A stretch of 64,000 bases of DNA. Origin: Dethiobacter alkaliphilus AHT 1. Lineage in GTDB: Bacteria; Bacillota; Dethiobacteria; Dethiobacterales; Dethiobacteraceae. The stretch spans positions 62,001 through 126,000 of the forward strand of contig NZ_ACJM01000007.1 in the NCBI RefSeq assembly GCF_000174415.1, given 5' to 3'. Below the pieces are notes generated by a model, which ran no database searches, had not been told where the DNA came from, and was given only the letters and a program-made list of their open reading frames with translations. This document shows, piece after piece, positions 1 to 8,314 of the stretch (within the stretch, counting starts at the first letter, position 1; each line of letters begins with the position of its first letter). The position numbers and the translations under genes are program-made.

Positions 1-906
1 CAACCTAGTATTTTTATAATTACGGTAACTGATCTCGGTTGGTTCAATCGGCATAACAAGAAATCCGTCCGGAGTTGAGAGAGAGAAGTCTCTATGTGTA
101 ATTTGTTCTCCTTGTGTACCATAGTTTCGGGTGTTAACGTAGATCTTTATAAACCAACTATTTTCAGCGGCCGTGAAATAATCAAAACTATCTGTTTTTT
201 CTACATTAGTTACAGCAACTTTTATAGCACCTGTATCATTTTCATACCTTCTCATAAGTTCTAGTTCTTCTTCTTTTTGTTTCTGCGCCTGTTTTTCTCT
301 TTGGGCTTGTAGTTGCTTTTCTTGCTCGATTTCTCTTTGTTCTAAAAATTCTTCCTTTTTCTGTTCGTATTTAGGCAACAGATTTGTTGCTGCGACTAAA
401 TCAGGATTAATCGAGATGGATTCTGTCAGGTAGCTATATGCCTGGATATAGCTCTTATTTGAAAAATGATCTCTAGCTATTTGTAAATACTCTTCAGCTA
501 CACCTTCAACTAATTGCTCTATTTTTTGTTGAGCTAATTCATAATTATCATCACGAGGTACAACTTTATTGAACCAATCCCACGCGGCTATTAGTTCGTC
601 CTCATCCAAAGCATACATTCCAGATATAAAATATGTATTAGATAAAGCTAATTCATTGGCTATATTATAGGCTATATTATACTGTTCCCGAATATAATCA
701 TCATTAGGGTTCAATGCTAATGCCCGTGAAAAAGCAGATGCAGCTTTTCCATAATCCTGTTCTGACATATATTCAATTCCAGACTCCGTTAATTCATTTA
801 TTGTTTTTTGTTGTTCATATAAAGAAACTCCAAAATGATATAAATAAACAGTCGCAAGGGCTAAACAGACTGTAATAATTAAATGTGTAAATGGACGCTT
901 AAGCAT
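1..906 (-). CDS. Membrane-anchored TPR-like protein with coiled coil, partial
   Basis: The frame is open for 302 codons from ATG at 904-906 to the window edge, so the C-terminus is missing. A GGAGG ribosome site lies 8 bases upstream of the ATG (914-918). The N-terminus has one hydrophobic segment (about residues 7-25) after a basic start, as in a signal anchor. Residues 45-170 have helical, TPR-like spacing with repeats of the form 'Y..A...F..AL.LNP'. Residues 180-225 are rich in E, K and Q and should form a coiled coil. The remaining part looks like the start of an extracellular beta-sandwich (a DUF4352-like pattern ending in 'DFSLSTPDGF'). This suggests a cell-surface protein. Function is not recognised. 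Confidence 0.75.
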   Translation of the reverse strand, partial: MLKRPFTHLIITVCLALATVYLYHFGVSLYEQQKTINELTESGIEYMSEQDYGKAASAFSRALALNPNDDYIREQYNIAYNIANELALSNTYFISGMYALDEDELIAAWDWFNKVVPRDDNYELAQQKIEQLVEGVAEEYLQIARDHFSNKSYIQAYSYLTESISINPDLVAATNLLPKYEQKKEEFLEQREIEQEKQLQAQREKQAQKQKEEELELMRRYENDTGAIKVAVTNVEKTDSFDYFTAAENSWFIKIYVNTRNYGTQGEQITHRDFSLSTPDGFLVMPIEPTEISYRNYKNTRL

Positions 907-1190
907 ATTACATCCTCCAGAAAATTCTAGTATTATATAACATTCGTCAATTTACACATATTTCCTCCCTAATGTACATCCTTTACGCTTAGTTCTCAGA
1001 CGAAGAGGTTTACTTATCGCTTTTACTATTAAGCATTTGCGTCATGCTGTTTACGCGCTGCCGCTATTAGCTAATGCCGCTCTTCCCTAACCCCAAAACG
1101 AATTCTGGTTAAGCTCACCATACTTTTAACACCAGACTTCGTATATTTAATTTGCATAACATCACCCCGTTAACAAACAATGAATTCCTG
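907..1190. other. Intergenic region between dprA and the TPR-like gene
   Basis: No convincing gene is visible. The minus-strand leader of the downstream gene contains a TATAAT-like hexamer (complement of 932-937) but no good -35 at the right distance. A 28-codon minus-strand frame at 1071-1157 has a GGGGTG-type site upstream, but its peptide has no recognisable features. No clear rho-independent terminator follows dprA. Confidence 0.5.
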
Positions 1191-2306
1191 TTAACAGCTC
1201 CTATACATTCCTCCGGGCATTCTTTTAACTTTACCTTCCAATTCCATTACAGATAAGGCCTCCAGAAAGCTCTTCCTGTTTTCTGTAAAAGACAGTGCCA
1301 GTTTCTCAATACTTACTTCCTCACTGCCAATAAGTTCGATTATCTGCCTCTCATAAGCAGAATCCTCAACCACAGACACTATCTCTGCAACTACCTTGCT
1401 TTTCCTCTTTTGTTTAACTGACCTATCTACAGATACATTTTCTCTTGGCATCTCTAATAACTGATCCGGCTTTATAAAAATCTTTGCACCATCAGCTATT
1501 AGTCTGTTTGTCCCGTAACTCTCCCTGTTATAGATGCCATTAGGCACAGCCAGCACTTCTTTTCCCTGCTCGCGGGCCACCTTGGCTGTAATCAACGCCC
1601 CACTGTTATAACCGGCCTCCACCACCAAGAGTTTATGGGACCATGCACTAAGTAAGTAATTCCTGCGAGGAAAATACACCTGTTTTGCCGGGGTACCAGG
1701 CGGATACTCCGAGATTACCGCCCCATTCTCAACAATGGCCTCCATCAGTTCCAAATGCTCCGGGGGATAGCACAAATCAAGGCCATGGCCGAGAAACGCC
1801 AGAGTATAACCTTTAGCATTAATACAGGCTGTATGTGCATAACCGTCAATTCCCTTTGCCATCCCGCTGATCACCGGCACTTCATTTTTTGCCAGAAATT
1901 CTGCCGCTTCCTTTGCTACCTTTTTGCCGTAAGCAGTACACCTTCTCGCACCGATTACGGCTACCCCCGAACTGTCTTCTCGCAATTCTCCCCTATAATA
2001 TAACACCGGTGGGGCATCAGCCAAATTTGCCGCCTCACCCGGATAGCAAACATCTTCGATGGTTAACAGCTTAATCTCCAGCCTGGCCATTTTCTCCAAT
2101 ATTCTCTCTGCCGGGCTAAGCGACCTGCTGCCCAAAATAATCTCAGCCGTCTTTTCCCCTATACCCGCAACAGACAGAAGGTCTCCCTTTGCAGCACGGT
2201 AGATTTCCTCCGGAGTCTGAAAAACCTGCAGCAGCTTTCTGCAGGTTACACTTCCCAGCCCCTTTATCTCACTCATCCAGATCCAAAACTTTGCGTTCTC
2301 ATCCAT
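1191..2306 (-). CDS. dprA: DNA-processing protein DprA (Smf)
   Basis: DprA binds incoming single-stranded DNA in the cytoplasm and loads RecA during natural transformation. The 371 residues match the family's usual length. Residues 1-65 form a helix-hairpin-helix/SAM-like region ('VAGIGEKTAEII'). Residues 75-290 carry the Rossmann-like DprA core with 'VIGARRCTAYGKK', 'VISGMAKGID', 'FPRRNYL' and 'VVEAGYNSGALITA'. The C-terminus is a winged-helix domain. The gene begins one base after the yifB stop codon, so the two are probably co-transcribed and coupled. This is the usual Bacillota order. The assignment is firm. Whether the strain is competent cannot be told. Confidence 0.97.
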   Translation of the reverse strand: MDENAKFWIWMSEIKGLGSVTCRKLLQVFQTPEEIYRAAKGDLLSVAGIGEKTAEIILGSRSLSPAERILEKMARLEIKLLTIEDVCYPGEAANLADAPPVLYYRGELREDSSGVAVIGARRCTAYGKKVAKEAAEFLAKNEVPVISGMAKGIDGYAHTACINAKGYTLAFLGHGLDLCYPPEHLELMEAIVENGAVISEYPPGTPAKQVYFPRRNYLLSAWSHKLLVVEAGYNSGALITAKVAREQGKEVLAVPNGIYNRESYGTNRLIADGAKIFIKPDQLLEMPRENVSVDRSVKQKRKSKVVAEIVSVVEDSAYERQIIELIGSEEVSIEKLALSFTENRKSFLEALSVMELEGKVKRMPGGMYRSC

Positions 2307-3839
2307 TTAAACAACCAACATTTCCAGCTGTTCTTTTTCCAAATCCCGTGCCATTAAAGCTGCGGCAATATCTTTTCTGCGTATACGCGCCGACTCTTCC
2401 ATATCCGCAAAAGTGCGGGCTACTTTTAGAAACTTGTGAAAAGAACGGGCACTGTACTCAAATCTTTCAAAAGCCAGCTTTAACACTTTTTCTCCCTCCG
2501 GCTCCAACCTACAGTACTCTTTGACCAGCGCCGGAGTCATCTGTGCATTACAGTGAACATCATCTATACCGGCAAACCTCTGCCTCTGAAAACTCCTGGC
2601 CGCTTCCACCTGCTCACGCAGCTCTACGGAACTACTGCCCCGGGTAAATGAAGATAGCTCCATAAATGGTACCGGCTGAACATATTTTTGGATATCTATC
2701 CTGTCAATAATAGGCCCTGAAATTCTCTGCCTGTACTTTAACACTTCATAATCACTGCAGCGGCACTTTTCCTGTCCGTAGTAGCCGCAGGGACAGGGAT
2801 TCATGGCCGCCACCAACATAAAGTTACACGGATAAGTATTATTAAACTTCACCCTGGCCACCGTTACCTTCTTATCCTCCATGGGCTGTCGCAGACTATC
2901 TAAAGCCTTTTTGTTAAACTCAGCGATTTCATCCAAAAACAGTACTCCATTGTGAGCCAAGGATATTTCACCCGGAGCAGCATTATTACCTCCCCCAATT
3001 AATGAATTAATCGAGGCATTATGGTGCGGAGCCCTAAACGGCCGGCTTTCAATTAACCGCCCCCTGTTCTTTAACAACCCCGCCACACTGTAAATCTTTG
3101 TTGTCTCCAGCGCCTCGGCTTCACTTAAATCAGGAAGGATAGTCGGGATTCGCTTTGCTATCATTGACTTGCCGCACCCCGGTGCACCAATCATCAGCGC
3201 ATTATGCCCACCGGCCGCAGCCACAACTATGTACTCAATAATCGCATCCTGCCCCTGCACCTCGTCAAAGTCCAGCAAAGCTGCTTCCTCATAACTTTCC
3301 ACGCAGCTCTCCTGGGCTTCATAAGTAGTCTCCCCGCTGAGAAATGAGCACACCTCCTGCAGCGTCTCAAACCCGTAAACATTAATCCCCGTCACCAGAG
3401 ACGCTTCCCGAATGTTTCCTTTGGGTACCACAATATTTTCCACGCCTGCATCCCTGGCGGCAATGACCATCGGCAGCACTCCCGAACAGGGTCGCAAATA
3501 GGAATTAAGTGACAGCTCCCCGATAAAACCAAACGTCTCAATCTGTTCAGTCTCAAGCTGCTCCGAATGCATTAACAAACTTATGGCCATGGCCAAATCA
3601 AAGTGGGAGCCGCTTTTCTTAATATCACTGGGAGCCAGATTAATAACCACCTTCATCTTAGGAAACTGAAACTCCGGACAATTCAGAGAAGCCTGCAGCC
3701 TTTCCCTGGCTTCCTTAACCGCCGTATCCCCCAACCCCACTATGGTAGTACTGGGCTTACCATAAATGGTATCAGTCTCCACTTCAACCAGATACCCGTC
3801 CACACCGGATATTGCAAAACTTTTCACAATCGCAGCCAT
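2307..3839 (-). CDS. yifB: YifB/ComM-family Mg-chelatase-like AAA+ ATPase
   Basis: YifB/ComM proteins are cytoplasmic hexameric AAA+ ATPases. In ComM, the function is branch migration during integration of transforming DNA. I place the start at ATG 3837-3839, giving 510 residues beginning MAAIVKSF. A longer frame reaches 3956 but overlaps the upstream transposase and adds 39 non-homologous residues. The N-terminal ChlI/Lon-S16-like domain is followed by a Walker A ('GAPGCGKSM'), a Walker B-type 'LFLDEIAEF' and a cysteine-rich insertion ('NPCPCGYYG'). The C-terminal helical lid is intact. The gene lies 4 bases after the stop of the transposase gene and directly precedes dprA, so translation may be coupled on both sides. 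Confidence 0.95.
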   Translation of the reverse strand: MAAIVKSFAISGVDGYLVEVETDTIYGKPSTTIVGLGDTAVKEARERLQASLNCPEFQFPKMKVVINLAPSDIKKSGSHFDLAMAISLLMHSEQLETEQIETFGFIGELSLNSYLRPCSGVLPMVIAARDAGVENIVVPKGNIREASLVTGINVYGFETLQEVCSFLSGETTYEAQESCVESYEEAALLDFDEVQGQDAIIEYIVVAAAGGHNALMIGAPGCGKSMIAKRIPTILPDLSEAEALETTKIYSVAGLLKNRGRLIESRPFRAPHHNASINSLIGGGNNAAPGEISLAHNGVLFLDEIAEFNKKALDSLRQPMEDKKVTVARVKFNNTYPCNFMLVAAMNPCPCGYYGQEKCRCSDYEVLKYRQRISGPIIDRIDIQKYVQPVPFMELSSFTRGSSSVELREQVEAARSFQRQRFAGIDDVHCNAQMTPALVKEYCRLEPEGEKVLKLAFERFEYSARSFHKFLKVARTFADMEESARIRRKDIAAALMARDLEKEQLEMLVV

Positions 3840-3843
3840 ACAA

Positions 3844-4389
3844 TCACACCACCTTAAGTTGCTGCTCAACATATTTCTGGTACTCCAGCGAAGCATTGCC
3901 CCTAAAATACCCCAAGATCTTTTCCGGAGAAACCAGCTCGTCCTCTTTGATCCCAAGATAATTCTGGTAACTGCTCCAGGGATACTGCAGTGGCATCTCT
4001 ACCATCCTGGCACTAACCGGGTTTAAGTGAATATACTTACTGATATCTAAATTATAAGCATCCCTTTCAATTATCTCCGCCCGGTACCTACCCTGAAACA
4101 AATGCCCCACAAAGTTATACTTCAGGTTAAAATAAATAGCGTATCTCATGTTGAGCCTTTTCATTATTTCCCAGATAGCAATATCTGTTGTCTCAATCTG
4201 TAAATGAACATGATTGGTCATCAAACAATACGTCAGTAAAATACAACGGTACAGATTCTTGGCCTCCAACAAATACCGTAGATACACCTGTCGGTCCTCA
4301 TCATCCCGGAATATTTCTTGCCGATGATTCCCCCTGCACATAATGTGATATGCTGCTCCAGGATACCATAACCGAGGCCTTCTTGGCAT
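3844..4389 (-). CDS. REP-associated tyrosine transposase (RAYT, Y1_Tnp)
   Basis: This is a single-domain HUH/Y1 transposase of 181 residues, the size of the REP-associated family related to IS200/IS605 TnpA. The HUH metal site is visible as 'MTNHVHLQI', and the catalytic tyrosine lies in the conserved 'DISKYIHLNPVSA' block. The N-terminus 'MPRRPRLWYPGAAYHI' is typical of the family. RAYTs nick and join short palindromic REP sequences rather than moving as conventional insertion sequences. A candidate REP palindrome lies about 280 bases upstream at 4666-4708. The gene ends 4 bases before the yifB ATG, so it sits in the yifB-dprA transcription unit and may drive it. Confidence 0.9.
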   Translation of the reverse strand: MPRRPRLWYPGAAYHIMCRGNHRQEIFRDDEDRQVYLRYLLEAKNLYRCILLTYCLMTNHVHLQIETTDIAIWEIMKRLNMRYAIYFNLKYNFVGHLFQGRYRAEIIERDAYNLDISKYIHLNPVSARMVEMPLQYPWSSYQNYLGIKEDELVSPEKILGYFRGNASLEYQKYVEQQLKVV

Positions 4390-4760
4390 CTCGCCAACCT
4401 CCTTTAATACCCTTAATTATGGCACGGCGGATTAAGTGAATATTATCACAAAGATTAGGAAAAAACTTCATCCTTACACTGCGGCTTACCACAAATATAC
4501 CAGAACCTATGTTCGATTGCAAGATAAAAAATAAATAAATATTTTTCAATTGATAGCTATTTTAATCTCCGAGTAAAAAGAAAAGGCATAACTGGGGAGT
4601 GCATGGTAAATATTTCAAATATCACGTCTTACATAACGTACATTATCGGACTAACAAAACGAAAACCCTCACTACTTTAACGCTTTAAAGCGGTGAGGGA
4701 CTGACCCCTTTTAGGAAATTCTGGAAGCTTGCTGGAAGAATTTCCGGGCATCTAGATAAA
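4390..4760. other. Intergenic region between RAYT and the ABC-3C genes
   Basis: This stretch of about 370 bases is AT-rich. Apart from the REP-like palindrome at 4666-4708 I see no gene. It holds the divergent start regions of the transposase gene (minus strand) and the ABC-3C operon (plus strand). The plus-strand frame of the first ABC-3C gene stays open back to 4689, just inside the palindrome. The 5' end of that gene may therefore have been altered when the palindrome arrived. Confidence 0.5.
4666..4708. repeat. REP-like palindrome next to the RAYT gene
   Basis: The outer arms CCCTCAC (4666-4672) and GTGAGGG (4693-4699) are perfectly complementary. They enclose the perfect palindrome CGCTTTAAAGCG (4681-4692). 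The right arm runs into GGGACTGACCCC (4697-4708). Short palindromes with a G-rich foot beside a RAYT gene are the usual substrates of these transposases. Calling it a REP is an inference, because copy number across the genome cannot be seen here. Confidence 0.5.
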
Positions 4761-5723
4761 GTGAAATTTGAAGAGTATATCAGCAATCTGTCCGTTGACT
4801 CCATTTCCTTATTAGGCAAGGTTCTGCGAACCCATGGATTTAATGTTACCGACCATAAAGTACCGAGCAAATGCTCGGATATCTTTTCGTCAATAATTGA
4901 AAATCTTGCTGCCACTGTTACCTCTATTAGTCCAGTCATCCAGCCTTTTCCCGCCCCTTCAAAGCCTTACAATGCAATTCCATCATCCGACCTTTATTTG
5001 CTGATGGAAGCAAACAGCTTATGTCCTTCTTGCGGACAAACCCTCGTCAGTGATAAAAATAATAGCAGCCTTGGTGGGTATGTGATTACCCCCATCATTC
5101 CACCATCTCCTACCGAAGAACAAATAGCTGATTTTGAAGACTTGCTGGATTTGCCTGCTATCAGTGAAGCCTTCAACAACAAGATTGCTCTTTGTCTTGA
5201 CTGCTCTAATCGATATACTTCAAATACTACAAGAGATGAATGTGAGCAGATGATGGATATAAAAGAAAGGTTACATCGGAATTTTGCTGCATATGAAACT
5301 TTAGATAAAATGTATTTGGAAGAACAGATAGAAGCGATCATTCGCCAGATTGCAAATGTTTCACAGGATCAACTTTCAGATCCGCTGAACCTCACTGCTG
5401 TAAGGGTGAAAGAGAAAGTTCCTGCCAGCAATGTTCCTTTGATTATTAAAATGGAAAGCTACGTTGTGCATTACTACAACTTCATAAAATCTGTTTTTTC
5501 TCAGTTGGAACAAGAAGACAAACTAAACTTCGAAGATGTGGCCGCTGATGTTCGGCGCACCTATAGAAAGCTTCATGCAGATGGTCTTTCACAGGATGAA
5601 ATTTTTGATAAATTAGTTGATTGGTTCAAAAATAATACAAAAGCACAAAGCGTCCCGGCTTGCGAAATTGTAGTCGCTTTCTTTGTGCAGAGTTGTGAGG
5701 TGTTCCATGCGCTTTCCCAATAA
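4761..5723 (+). CDS. ABC-3C system partner protein with Zn-finger (degenerate HNH-like)
   Basis: This is the first gene of a three-gene unit with the architecture of ABC three-component (ABC-3C) systems, which are predicted conflict/defence systems. The 320-residue protein has two cysteine pairs, 'CPSCGQTL' (about residues 89-96) and 'ALCLDCSNRY' (about residues 144-153). These are spaced like the zinc-binding knuckles of an HNH treble clef. The block where an HNH enzyme would have its D/A-H-I core reads 'YVITPIIP', so the catalytic histidine appears lost. The rest is helical ('VVHYYNFIKSVFSQL', 'FFVQSCEVFHAL'). The GTG start at 4761 is uncertain: no good ribosome site precedes it, and the frame is open back to 4689. 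The gene overlaps the next by 17 bases. Confidence 0.65.
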   Translation: MKFEEYISNLSVDSISLLGKVLRTHGFNVTDHKVPSKCSDIFSSIIENLAATVTSISPVIQPFPAPSKPYNAIPSSDLYLLMEANSLCPSCGQTLVSDKNNSSLGGYVITPIIPPSPTEEQIADFEDLLDLPAISEAFNNKIALCLDCSNRYTSNTTRDECEQMMDIKERLHRNFAAYETLDKMYLEEQIEAIIRQIANVSQDQLSDPLNLTAVRVKEKVPASNVPLIIKMESYVVHYYNFIKSVFSQLEQEDKLNFEDVAADVRRTYRKLHADGLSQDEIFDKLVDWFKNNTKAQSVPACEIVVAFFVQSCEVFHALSQ

Positions 5724-5940
5724 AATCAATCGTTTCAATGAAAGTGTTATCTCTAAATTTTCAGTAGTATTAAGTGTATTGGAACAAGGAGAAATGACGG
5801 TTTTAGAGCTTTACAATACTGTTAATGAAAGCACTGGCGACGTCGGTGATTTTTTAGAGATACTTGACTGCCTTTACGCTTTAGGCCAAATCGAATACAA
5901 CGCAGAAACGAGGTTGTTACATTATGTTAGTAGAAATTAG
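5707..5940 (+). CDS. ABC-3C middle component, small winged-helix-like protein
   Basis: A 77-residue protein starting at ATG 5707 behind GAGG with 6-base spacing (the longer frame from 5683 adds only overlap with the upstream gene). The predicted pattern is a few helices plus a hairpin ('EQGEMTVLELYNTVNESTGDVGDFLEILDCLYALGQIEY'), as in a small winged-helix domain. Proteins of this size between a larger partner and a DUF2326 ATPase are called the 'middle component' of ABC-3C systems. They probably bridge the ATPase to its partner. The gene overlaps both neighbours by 17 bases, so the three should be translated together in fixed ratio. The family call rests mainly on context. Confidence 0.65.
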   Translation: MRFPNKINRFNESVISKFSVVLSVLEQGEMTVLELYNTVNESTGDVGDFLEILDCLYALGQIEYNAETRLLHYVSRN

Positions 5941-7555
5941 ATGCGATGAATTCATTAGTTACGGAAAAAAACGCCCGCCCATTGAGTTGCATCCTGGGCT
6001 TAATACTGTGCTAGGGAGCGAAACCGGGAGCAACTCCATTGGCAAATCAACCTTTTTAATGATTGTGGATTTTGCCTTTGGCGGCGATGACTATGTCCTG
6101 AAATCAACTGATGTTCAAACTCAGGTGGGTGCCCATATCATCCAGTTTGCCTTCGAATTTAATGGAGAAAGATACTTCTTCTCTCGGGAAACAATCAACC
6201 ACACTTTTGTATATCGATGCGATGCAGACTATAATCCCATGTCAGAAATGAAAATTGATGATTTTAGAAACTTTTTGCTTGAGCATTATGAAATTGATCT
6301 TCCATTGATTAGCTTTCGGGGTATTGTCGGTCGTCATTTTCGCATCTATGGCCGGGAAAACCTGGACGAAAAAAAACCGCTACATAACGCTAAACAGGAA
6401 ACGGATAAAGCCGCTATTACATCACTGATGAAGCTTTTTGATAAGTACGCTTCTGTAGATTCATTAGAGAAGGCCTATAAGAAGAGAAAAAATGAAAAAG
6501 ATGCCTACAATAAGGCACAAGTATTTCACTTTATTCCTAAAATCAACAAGCGGGAGCTTATGCAGAATGAAAGACGTATATCGGAACTGAAAGCAGAACT
6601 CGCTGTGATACAAGAAGTCAGCGGGGATCAAATAATGGGGCTTGATTCGGAGCAGGCACAGGTCATTGCAGACCTCAAACAAAAACTTACAAACGCTAAA
6701 CGCCAAAGAAGCCGATTAACATCACAGCTTCGCGCTATAGAAAATGATTTGCAATTTGATAACCCAAGGTTGGAAAGCAATTTTCAGGAATTACTTCGCT
6801 TTTTCCCTGGCACTAACCTGAAGAGAATCGAGGATATTGAACAGTTTCACCATCAATTGGCAACAGTGCTTAATTCAGAGTTTGAAGAAGCAAAACAACG
6901 TCTTGCCAGCTTAATCTCTCTTGCAGCGGAAGAAATCGCTGATCTAGAACAAGAAATTAAATCATCGGGCTTAACGCCTAAAATTTCTCGCTCTATTTTG
7001 GAGGATTACTCGGCAAAAAAGGGAGAAATAAGGATCCTTGAAAAAGAAAACGAAGCGTATATTAAAAAGGAAGAACTAAAAGAAATCGCAAAAAGCATGG
7101 AAGATCGGCTGAATGCCCTAATGGAAGAGCAAATCGGTTTTTTACAAAGTATGATCAATGTTAAGATGGATAGGATTAACGATTATGTTTATAGTGGTGA
7201 AAAGAAACCGCCTGTATTGACAATAAAGAAACCGAACAGCTATACCTTCCTCACCCCTGACGACACTGGCACCGGCACCTCATATAAAGGGTTGGTGGTA
7301 TTTGATTTGTCAGTTATGCAATTAACAGTATTACCTGCATTGGTTCACGACTCAGTTATATTGAAGCAAATAGGTGATGAACCCCTGGAAAAAATAATGG
7401 AACTATATAATCAGAGCTCCAAGCAAGTATTTATTGCTCTCGATAAAAAAGGATCGTATCCTGAACGAACACAGATATTGTTAGAGCAATCCATGGTTTT
7501 GCACTTAACGGATGATGGGAATGAGCTGTTTGGACGTTCGTGGAACACAAAATAG
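5924..7555 (+). CDS. ABC-3C system ABC ATPase (DUF2326 family)
   Basis: This 543-residue ATPase belongs to the SMC/RecF-like part of the ABC superfamily. The N-terminus has the nucleotide site 'GLNTVLGSETGSNSIGKST' (Walker A). The middle (about residues 180-420) is a long coiled coil rich in K, E and L. The C-terminal half carries the DUF2326-type block 'LVVFDLSVMQ', 'LPALVHDS' and 'QVFIALDKK', where the Walker B/switch region lies. ABC-3C ATPases are thought to sense invading nucleic acid or replication intermediates and to activate the partner protein. That role is prediction from comparative genomics. The start at 5924 overlaps the previous gene, and GAGG sits 10 bases upstream. Confidence 0.85.
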   Translation: MLVEIRCDEFISYGKKRPPIELHPGLNTVLGSETGSNSIGKSTFLMIVDFAFGGDDYVLKSTDVQTQVGAHIIQFAFEFNGERYFFSRETINHTFVYRCDADYNPMSEMKIDDFRNFLLEHYEIDLPLISFRGIVGRHFRIYGRENLDEKKPLHNAKQETDKAAITSLMKLFDKYASVDSLEKAYKKRKNEKDAYNKAQVFHFIPKINKRELMQNERRISELKAELAVIQEVSGDQIMGLDSEQAQVIADLKQKLTNAKRQRSRLTSQLRAIENDLQFDNPRLESNFQELLRFFPGTNLKRIEDIEQFHHQLATVLNSEFEEAKQRLASLISLAAEEIADLEQEIKSSGLTPKISRSILEDYSAKKGEIRILEKENEAYIKKEELKEIAKSMEDRLNALMEEQIGFLQSMINVKMDRINDYVYSGEKKPPVLTIKKPNSYTFLTPDDTGTGTSYKGLVVFDLSVMQLTVLPALVHDSVILKQIGDEPLEKIMELYNQSSKQVFIALDKKGSYPERTQILLEQSMVLHLTDDGNELFGRSWNTK

Positions 7556-7588
7556 AACGGCTACGCTTATTAAATGGAGGCTTTAGAA

Positions 7589-7804
7589 ATGAATAAAGAT
7601 CAAAATATTGAAAAATGGTCTTCAATGGATATTATCATCGACTACCTTGGTGTTAGCCGTGAAACAGTGCTGCAGTGGATCAATAATCGTAACATGCCTG
7701 CACATAAAGTCGGACGTCTATGGAAGTTTAAGATTTCTGAAGTAGATGAGTGGATCCGCTCCGGAGGTGCGGCCCAGAAGAATGATCACGATGTTACTGA
7801 ATAA
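7589..7804 (+). CDS. Excisionase-family (MerR-like) DNA-binding protein
   Basis: A 71-residue helix-turn-helix protein. I chose ATG 7589 because GGAGG at 7576-7580 lies 8 bases upstream. An in-frame ATG at 7574 lies before that site and has none of its own. The core 'WSSMDIIIDYLGVSRETVLQWINNRNMPAHKVGRLWKFKISEVDEWI' region (about residues 9-55) is a typical excisionase/AlpA-type winged helix. Such proteins often stand at the head of restriction, BREX or other defence operons, or act as excision factors for islands. Here it follows the ABC-3C ATPase after 33 bases. The IS66 element begins 37 bases after its stop codon, so anything it once preceded has been separated. Confidence 0.8.
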   Translation: MNKDQNIEKWSSMDIIIDYLGVSRETVLQWINNRNMPAHKVGRLWKFKISEVDEWIRSGGAAQKNDHDVTE

Positions 7805-7841
7805 TAAATCTAATAATAGAAACCAAATTCTCCATCCAAAC

Positions 7842-7868
7842 GTAAGCGTCCAATAAGTCGGTGTATGG
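7842..7868 (+). repeat. IS66 left terminal inverted repeat
   Basis: About 27 bases starting GTAAGCG. The match with the right end covers GTAAGCG, AATAAG and GTG, with mismatched triplets between. Confidence 0.8.
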
Positions 7869-7957
7869 CAACTCCCCTAATTCTATGAGACAATTCCTTA
7901 AATTAGAGTTTTTAGAGTTTTTCGACCTGGTCGAAAAACTCCAAAGGAGGTCTAGTA

Positions 7958-8314
7958 TTGAACACTAGGGAAGTTGCTAAAAAATACCGGCTGAATCAAT
8001 GGACTCAAATTATCCGGGAATGTCGTAGCAGCGGGCAAACAGTCAAATCATGGTGTGCCGATAATGGTATCAATCAAAAAACTTACTACTATTGGTTGCG
8101 GAAAGTACGTGAGGCGGCCTGCGAAAGCCTCCCATCTCTCGAGGAAAACAGCTCAATTGTACCCGTAAATATTCCGGCAAATGCAGCCGGGCCAGGTCCA
8201 GAGTCGTCTGCACAAATTATCCTGCGTTTTGGTTCAGTAACTTTGGAGCTCCGCAACAATGCCTCGGAGAAGTTGATCGAAAACACTCTAAGGGCACTTC
8301 AGAATGTTCGGTGA
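7958..8314 (+). CDS. tnpA: IS66 accessory protein TnpA
   Basis: This is the first IS66 gene: 118 residues with an N-terminal helix-turn-helix ('WTQIIRECRSSGQTVKSWC', 'NGINQKTYYYWLRKV'), required in trans with TnpB for transposition. The start is TTG at 7958, seven bases after AAAGGAGG (7943-7950). No other in-frame start fits that site. The gene overlaps tnpB by 11 bases, the usual coupled arrangement. Confidence 0.9.
   Translation: MNTREVAKKYRLNQWTQIIRECRSSGQTVKSWCADNGINQKTYYYWLRKVREAACESLPSLEENSSIVPVNIPANAAGPGPESSAQIILRFGSVTLELRNNASEKLIENTLRALQNVR

Noticed and set aside
1071-1157. 28-codon minus-strand frame with a GGGGTG-like ribosome site
   Set aside because: Too short, no recognisable peptide pattern and no clear transcription signals; chance is likely.
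3766-3956. Longer start for the YifB protein (39 extra residues)
   Set aside because: The extra part overlaps the transposase gene and has no family similarity; ATG 3839 begins with the conserved MAAIVKSF-type start.
5924-7555. SMC, RecF or RecN repair ATPase
   Set aside because: The DUF2326-type C-terminal block and the two overlapping small partner genes fit ABC-3C better than any repair ATPase.
7589-7804. Start of a BREX, DISARM or restriction-modification system
   Set aside because: No methyltransferase, helicase, PglX or endonuclease gene is found in the island; only the regulator-like HTH gene is present.
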